Of a DNA stretch of 64,000 nucleotides, positions 59,443 through 64,000 are shown piece after piece (position 1 is the first letter of the stretch; every line of letters begins with the position of its first letter). A program made the translations under genes and the position numbers. Source of the stretch: Ardenticatenaceae bacterium (GTDB taxonomy: Bacteria > Chloroflexota > Anaerolineae > Promineifilales > Promineifilaceae). The notes under the pieces were generated by a model that saw only the letters and a list, made by a program, of their open reading frames with translations, made no database searches and had not been told where the DNA came from. The stretch is taken from positions 310,001 through 374,000 of the forward strand of contig JACKCC010000009.1 in assembly GCA_020634245.1 (NCBI GenBank). Reading direction: 5' to 3'.

Positions 59443-62400
59443 ATGAAGAAGATCAGTTTATTGTTAGTGCTGTTGATAGTTCTAATAGCTGCACTCCCAG
59501 CAGCAGGCCAGGAAGGACCTGACCTTCAGACACCGGCAGATGTAGTTAACAGCATCAACGCAAACAAAACAAAGTCAGTGTATCTTGTCCTGATGCGCGA
59601 CGATCCGGTTATTGCCTATGATGGCAATATTGGCACTTTGCAAGCCACTCAACCGGCGGAAGGGGAAAAAATCGATCCTGACAGCTATCACGTTTTAAGA
59701 TACGCGACCTACATTAAAGCCGGGCACAATCAGGCTTTGGCTGCGGCCGGTGTAAACCTGGATGCCAAGCTTTATGATTACGTTTACTCTGTTAACGGCT
59801 TCGTAGCTCAATTAACCGAGGCTGAGGTTGCTGCACTGGAAGGCCAGGCAGGTGTTATGGCTGTTTACCAAGACGAACTTCGTTACCCCCAAACAGACAA
59901 CACCCCTGATTTCCTCGGCATTGCCGATCGTGGTGGTGCCTGGGCTGCTGGTTACACTGGTGAAGATGTTGTGGTTGGTGTCATTGATACCGGCATCTGG
60001 CCAGAACACCCCAGCTTCTCCGACACAGCAATGCTGTGCGTGAATGCCGATGGCGACACACGCGAACCCAACAAATACGGCAATTGCCGCCGTGGATACG
60101 AGCTAACAGAAGTGGTAGTTTACGGCCCTGCGCCAGCATCCTTTACTGCTACAACTTGTGATTTTGGTAACACAGCTTTCAATCCGCTGGATGCTCCTTT
60201 CACCTGCAACAACAAACTCCTGGCCGCCCAATCCTTTGGTTTAGGTTACCATGGTGGAACCGGCGCGGGAACGCCTCCGGGATCATATCTGTCGGCTCGT
60301 GATGCCGACGGTCATGGTACGCACACAGCCAGCACGGCCGCCGGTAACAAAGATGTTCCGGTTACCCTCCAAGGCAGTGAATTGGATCCCATTAGCGGTA
60401 TGGCTCCTCGCGCCCGCATTTCCGTCTACAAGGCTTGCTGGGACGGGTGTGCTGTTTCTGACCTGGTGGCCGCTATTGACACGGCCGTTGCCGATGGTGT
60501 TGACGTCATCAACTACTCCATTGGTTCCAGCTCCTACCTCGTTGGCCCAGACGATGTTTCCTTCCTCTTTGCTGCTGATGCTGGCGTATTTGTCGCCACA
60601 TCTGCTGGTAACAATGGCCCTGGCGCCAGCACCGTTGGTTCACCGGCTTCTGTGCCCTGGATTACGGCCGTTGCCGCCACCACCCAGAACCGCAGCTTCG
60701 ACAGTATCATCACTTTGGGTAATGGCGCTCAATACATTGGTACAGGCATTGGCGTAACCGGAGAACTGCCGCTAGTTGATGCAGCCGCTGCCGGTGATGC
60801 ACTTTGCAACATTGGCGCTCTGAATCCGGCCGTTGTCTCCGGCAACATCGTCCTCTGCTTGCGCGGTGCAATTCCGTTGGTTGACAAAAGCCAGGCCGTT
60901 TTGGAAGCTGGTGGTAAAGGTTTGATCCTCTACAATGCTTCCGCCGCTCAAACACCTTACCTGACGTCACATGCAGTTCCCACCGCTCACACAACCTATG
61001 ACGTTGGTGTCGCTGTAAAAGATTACATCGCCGCCGCCGGCAGCTCAGCAACGGCTTCCCTCTATGGTGGCATTTACGTTGATAGCCCGGCCCCATGGAT
61101 GGCCAGCTTCTCATCACGTGGTCCCAACCTGCAGTCCTCCGACATTATCAAACCGGACATCGCTGCACCTGGGTTTGGTATCCTGGCTGGCTACACACCG
61201 ACACCATTCACTGGCGCACCGGATGAAATGTTTGCTGTTATCCAGGGTACTTCCATGTCCAGCCCGCACATCGCTGGTATCTTTGCCTTGATCAAACAAG
61301 CGCATCCAGACTGGAGCGCTGCCATGGCCAAATCGGCGATGCAAACCACAGCCTTCAACACTTCTGCACAAGACAATTTCATTATGAAAGAAGATGGTGT
61401 GACACCGGCAGATCCCTTTGATGTAGGCGCGGGTTTTGTGAATATGGCTGACAAAGCTCTCAAGCCAGGCTCCATTTTTGAACCAGGTCTCGTTTATGAC
61501 GCTGGCCTCTTCGAATATGCTGGCTATACCTGCGGTGCTAACCTGGGTGTATTTACCACCGGCACCTGCAACTTCCTTAATGCCATTGGCGTCCCCAGCG
61601 ATCCCAGCGATCTGAACCTGGCTACCATTGGCGTTGGTGAATTGGTCGGCACACAAACTGTGTACCGTACAGTTACCAGTGTCGCCAAGACACAACGCAC
61701 TTTCAAGGTTTACGCTTTTGCACCCGATGGATTTGATGTCACGGTTACTCCGGACAAACTCAAGTTGGCTCCTGGTGAATCAGCGACATACGCTGTTACC
61801 ATCACCAATGACGGCACGGCCGTTGAAGGTGAATGGGCCTTCGGACGGTTAGAATGGCAATCTGGCAGCTACAAAGCAACCAGCATCATGGCTGTTCGTC
61901 CCTATCCGTTCGCCGGACCAGCTGAAGTCTCCGGCACCGGTGCCAGCGGTTCCGCCAGCTTCGACGTCCAGTTCGGGTTCGATGGCAATTACTATGCCAA
62001 CGCCCATGGTCTGGAAGCGGCCAGGTTAACCCCCGGTAATGTCGCCGATGATCCGGGTAACTCTTTCACCCCCTTCGGCCCAGGTACAACCCTGCACATG
62101 ATCAACGTACCTGTGGGATCGGCCTATGCCCGCTTCTCGCTGTTCGATGACTTCACCGACGGTGCTGATGACCTCGATTTGTACGTTTACTACCCAACTG
62201 GTGCATTTGCCGGTGGCAGCGGTTCAGGCACTTCAGCCGAACAGGTTGATGTACTCATGCCGATGGCTGGCGATTACTATGTATTCGTACATGGTTGGGG
62301 CACTGATGGGCCAGACGCGAACTACACGTTATTCGACTGGTCTGTATCATTGACCCCTGGCGGCAGCTTGAGCATTGACTCTGCTCCTACAGCCGGTACG

Positions 62401-62526
62401 GTTGGCAGCATCGGCACCATCGATATTAGCTGGACTGGTCTCGCAGCCGGTAAATATCTCGGTGCTGTTTCACACGCCACTGATGACGGCCTCGTCGGAC
62501 TGACCGTTGTTAGTGTTGAAAATTAA
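59443..62526 (+). CDS. Secreted subtilisin-like serine protease (S8 family) with PA domain
   Basis: 1027 residues from ATG 59443 (AGGAAA upstream; in-frame GTG at 59431 also possible). Signal peptide 1-22 (LLLVLLIVLIAALPAAG). Inhibitor I9-like propeptide ~45-145. Catalytic residues Asp182 (VIDTGIWPEH), His291 (GHGTHTAS), Asn390 (SAGNNG) and Ser604 (GTSMSSPH). A PA domain is inserted at ~440-550. A C-terminal Fn3-like domain (~715-840) precedes a pre-peptidase-type beta domain (DDLDLYVYYPTG...). The order resembles plant subtilases and Vpr/C5a-type bacterial enzymes. It is predicted to be exported and to degrade proteins outside the cell. Confidence 0.92.
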   Translation: MKKISLLLVLLIVLIAALPAAGQEGPDLQTPADVVNSINANKTKSVYLVLMRDDPVIAYDGNIGTLQATQPAEGEKIDPDSYHVLRYATYIKAGHNQALAAAGVNLDAKLYDYVYSVNGFVAQLTEAEVAALEGQAGVMAVYQDELRYPQTDNTPDFLGIADRGGAWAAGYTGEDVVVGVIDTGIWPEHPSFSDTAMLCVNADGDTREPNKYGNCRRGYELTEVVVYGPAPASFTATTCDFGNTAFNPLDAPFTCNNKLLAAQSFGLGYHGGTGAGTPPGSYLSARDADGHGTHTASTAAGNKDVPVTLQGSELDPISGMAPRARISVYKACWDGCAVSDLVAAIDTAVADGVDVINYSIGSSSYLVGPDDVSFLFAADAGVFVATSAGNNGPGASTVGSPASVPWITAVAATTQNRSFDSIITLGNGAQYIGTGIGVTGELPLVDAAAAGDALCNIGALNPAVVSGNIVLCLRGAIPLVDKSQAVLEAGGKGLILYNASAAQTPYLTSHAVPTAHTTYDVGVAVKDYIAAAGSSATASLYGGIYVDSPAPWMASFSSRGPNLQSSDIIKPDIAAPGFGILAGYTPTPFTGAPDEMFAVIQGTSMSSPHIAGIFALIKQAHPDWSAAMAKSAMQTTAFNTSAQDNFIMKEDGVTPADPFDVGAGFVNMADKALKPGSIFEPGLVYDAGLFEYAGYTCGANLGVFTTGTCNFLNAIGVPSDPSDLNLATIGVGELVGTQTVYRTVTSVAKTQRTFKVYAFAPDGFDVTVTPDKLKLAPGESATYAVTITNDGTAVEGEWAFGRLEWQSGSYKATSIMAVRPYPFAGPAEVSGTGASGSASFDVQFGFDGNYYANAHGLEAARLTPGNVADDPGNSFTPFGPGTTLHMINVPVGSAYARFSLFDDFTDGADDLDLYVYYPTGAFAGGSGSGTSAEQVDVLMPMAGDYYVFVHGWGTDGPDANYTLFDWSVSLTPGGSLSIDSAPTAGTVGSIGTIDISWTGLAAGKYLGAVSHATDDGLVGLTVVSVEN

Positions 62527-62559
62527 CGACTAAGTCGTTAACTCTCGACGATTAGATGG

Positions 62560-62594
62560 AAGGGTGCTCTGTAAAAGGGCACCCTTCTTTTTTA
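62560..62594 (+). terminator. Rho-independent terminator after the subtilase
   Basis: An 8-bp stem (AAGGGTGC 62560-62567 / GCACCCTT 62579-62586) followed by C and a run of seven or more T. Confidence 0.9.
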
Positions 62595-62626
62595 TTAAAA
62601 GATGTTGTTCGATTTACGGCCGCGCG

Positions 62627-63894
62627 TTGCCTCAATAGAAAATGTTACCGAAGGGGTAGTCGTTGCCTCAAAAAGCATGTTACTTTCCCAATCGCACTAA
62701 TTGCTTCACTTTCTCATCAATATTGCGGCGGCATTGAGCCGGATTGGTGTCCCGATATGTCGCCTGCCACAGGTCACTATTTTCAGGCGAAAGCAGCTTC
62801 ATGTCCAATACCCGTTGCAAGGGCGTCTTGGGCGTTTCATACTTCTTGTACACCTTCGCGCCGGTACGCTTTTTGCTCACCAACTTGAAGGTTGGCTGAA
62901 ATAGATTGGTGTAGAGATGTAACTCAGCATAGATGTCACCCAGCAATTGGTGAGCCGCCTGGGATTCAAACCGTTGATAGCCAATGGTGTGGCGCACAAT
63001 TGACCAGTTTTTCTGTTCAACAAAACATTGGTCGTTTTTCTTGTAAGGGCGACAACGGGTGAAGGTAATCTTGTGCATTTGGCAATCGTTCAGAATCAGG
63101 TCATTGATAAAGACACTGTCATTGTCAGAATCAATGCCCAAAAGTGGAAAAGGTAAACGTTGTCGTAGCTGGTCTAGCGCCTCAGTCACAGCGATTTGTG
63201 AGCGGTGCCGTAAGCTGAAACACTCCGTCCAGCCAGTGGCCACATCGGTGGCGGTGAAGGAGCATAGAAACTGTCCGGCTGTACTTTCACCACAGTGAGC
63301 CACCAGGTCTATCTCGACAAATCCGGCTTGAGTGTCATCCCAGTCTGCAAAGGTGCGTACCGGGATTTGGTGTTTGAGCAGCCCCCCAGGCTTCGTCGTA
63401 CTTTGACCCCGCTGCTGGCTGGTCTTGAACGGCTGTAACAATCGGTCAATGGTGGCCGGACTAACCGCCAAGACCAGCCTCTTGGTTTCCTGATCCAGCG
63501 CGAGTTCCTGATGTCGCTCCAGGGAAGTGACCATATCGGCCAAGATAGGCTGGAGCCGCTTGCCGCAGATACCGCCACAAATGCGCCAGATTTGGGTCAG
63601 GGCGCTCACCACGCTGCCTGTATAGATTTTCTGCCGACCACGACGCTCTCGCTTTGGCTGATTTTGTTGGCGCAGGCGGCGGATCGCTGCCTTGCGGTGT
63701 AGGCCGGTTACAGCCACAAACTCATCCAAAATCTTTGTTTTCTCTTTGCGGTCTGCTTTGAGGTATCTCGGTTGCAGACGCTGGACTAACTCTCGTTTAC
63801 TGTGTTGACTCATTTTCGCATCCATCATGGTTGCGAAGGTAACACTTTTTATGATTCAACGACCCTTTCTTGGGTAACATTTTTTTTGAGGCAA
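62627..63894. mobile_element. Insertion sequence with integrase-type transposase and doubled terminal repeats
   Basis: Outer ends at 62627-62649 and 63873-63894 both read TTGCCTCAA..., then AAAATGTTACC. Each end has a second, inner copy in the same orientation: 62663-62683 on the left (36 bp inside) and 63838-63859 on the right (35 bp inside). One transposase gene on the - strand fills the interior. No target duplication is visible, so exact limits are uncertain. The family was not named with confidence (ISNCY-like). Confidence 0.75.
62680..63828 (-). CDS. DDE integrase-core transposase (ISNCY-like)
   Basis: 382 residues. An N-terminal HTH region (KILDEFVAVTGLHRKAAIRRLRQ) precedes a retroviral-integrase-type core with DDE residues in FVEIDLVAHCGE, GIDSDNDSVFIN and EQKNWSIVRHTIGYQRF. 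The C-terminal part (YTNLFQPTFKLVSKKRTGAKV) is typical of a group of unclassified IS transposases. The frame is intact. The stop overlaps the inner left end repeat. Two starts (63828 and Met6) are possible. Confidence 0.87.
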   Translation of the reverse strand: MMDAKMSQHSKRELVQRLQPRYLKADRKEKTKILDEFVAVTGLHRKAAIRRLRQQNQPKRERRGRQKIYTGSVVSALTQIWRICGGICGKRLQPILADMVTSLERHQELALDQETKRLVLAVSPATIDRLLQPFKTSQQRGQSTTKPGGLLKHQIPVRTFADWDDTQAGFVEIDLVAHCGESTAGQFLCSFTATDVATGWTECFSLRHRSQIAVTEALDQLRQRLPFPLLGIDSDNDSVFINDLILNDCQMHKITFTRCRPYKKNDQCFVEQKNWSIVRHTIGYQRFESQAAHQLLGDIYAELHLYTNLFQPTFKLVSKKRTGAKVYKKYETPKTPLQRVLDMKLLSPENSDLWQATYRDTNPAQCRRNIDEKVKQLVRLGK

Positions 63895-63968
63895 TTCGGG
63901 CCGTTTCCCCATCTGCTGTATAATAAACATTATCGGCAATAAGAAAAAGGTGGATACAATTCTCGGCC

Positions 63969-64000
63969 ATGTTGACCTATGAATTGCTGAAAACGAAACC
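63969..64000 (+). CDS. Possible start of a further gene (truncated by window edge)
   Basis: ATG 63969 opens a frame MLTYELLKTK that runs to the window end, preceded by TATAAT at 63919-63924 and AAGGTGG at 63947. The wording resembles the N-terminus of some IS5-like transposases. Only ten codons are visible, so this is tentative. Confidence 0.3.
   Translation, partial: MLTYELLKTK

Noticed and set aside
62600..62627. Target-site duplication for the third IS
   Set aside because: Sequences outside the outer ends (CCGCGCG on the left, TTCGGGC on the right) do not match over any useful length.
1..64000. tRNA, rRNA, prophage or plasmid replication genes
   Set aside because: No cloverleaf-like, rRNA-like, capsid, integrase-att or replication-initiator sequence was recognized on either strand.

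Overview
The window looks like a chromosomal segment of a mesophilic, heterotrophic bacterium with about 50% GC, most likely Chloroflexota (Anaerolineae-like). This rests on the mix of families: an ECF sigma factor followed by a DUF5667-type protein, a bacterial alpha-2-macroglobulin, an HTH/NB-ARC/WD40 protein, TxTP-rich lipoproteins and DUF3054. Assignment to the phylum is inference. No rRNA, tRNA or CRISPR array was seen.

Region 1 (1-14073, + strand) is a catabolic island. It starts inside an Opp/Dpp-type ABC importer (two permeases, two ATPases). Four two-gene units follow, each a TIM-barrel 'sugar phosphate isomerase/epimerase' paired with a ~130-residue protein of the C-glycoside deglycosidase beta-subunit family (DUF6379/CGDB). 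Two MFS transporters, a further isomerase and a Gfo/Idh/MocA NAD-dependent oxidoreductase complete it. This is the composition of a DgpA-DgpB-DgpC type C-glycoside degrading system: the oxidoreductase makes the 3-keto sugar and the alpha/beta enzyme breaks the C-C glycosidic bond. Here there are four alpha/beta pairs of two subtypes. A second small operon (19684-22026: isomerase, glucokinase, cupin) could process the released hexose.

Region 2 (14123-19533) holds a 1215-residue HTH/NB-ARC/WD40 protein on the - strand and a complete ISAs1-family element with a 10-bp target duplication. Region 3 (22129-35169) has a 3-methyladenine DNA glycosylase, a two-gene NRPS-PKS assembly line on the - strand, and a PPK2. 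The NRPS carries formyltransferase, half condensation, an adenylation domain interrupted by a luciferase-like monooxygenase, and a PCP. The PKS is KS-AT-KR-DH-ACP-TE.

Region 4 (35304-48069) is a - strand group of envelope proteins: alpha-2-macroglobulin, two beta-propeller lipoproteins sharing a duplicated 271-bp 5' module, an HU-like protein, another lipoprotein, an alpha/beta hydrolase and a rhodanese. One propeller gene is interrupted by an IS1595-family element whose removal restores the frame exactly. Region 5 (48294-58439) is a redox and signalling block: TrxB-like reductase plus two-fold disulfide oxidoreductase, an ECF sigma/anti-sigma pair with a shared predicted promoter motif, a 34-residue membrane peptide, DUF2892, a rhodanese lipoprotein, a Crp/Fnr regulator, a second ECF sigma with a DUF5667 partner, DUF3054, cupin, a His-rich membrane protein and a lipid-anchored cytochrome c. 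Region 6 is a ~1 kb non-coding stretch, a secreted subtilase and a third IS.

Across most of the window the palindrome ACGGCCGT occurs about 80 times by eye, where roughly one copy would be expected by chance. It lies inside genes and between them but is rare in the first 8 kb and absent from the WD40/ISAs1 region. It behaves like a genome signature comparable to HIP1 of cyanobacteria.
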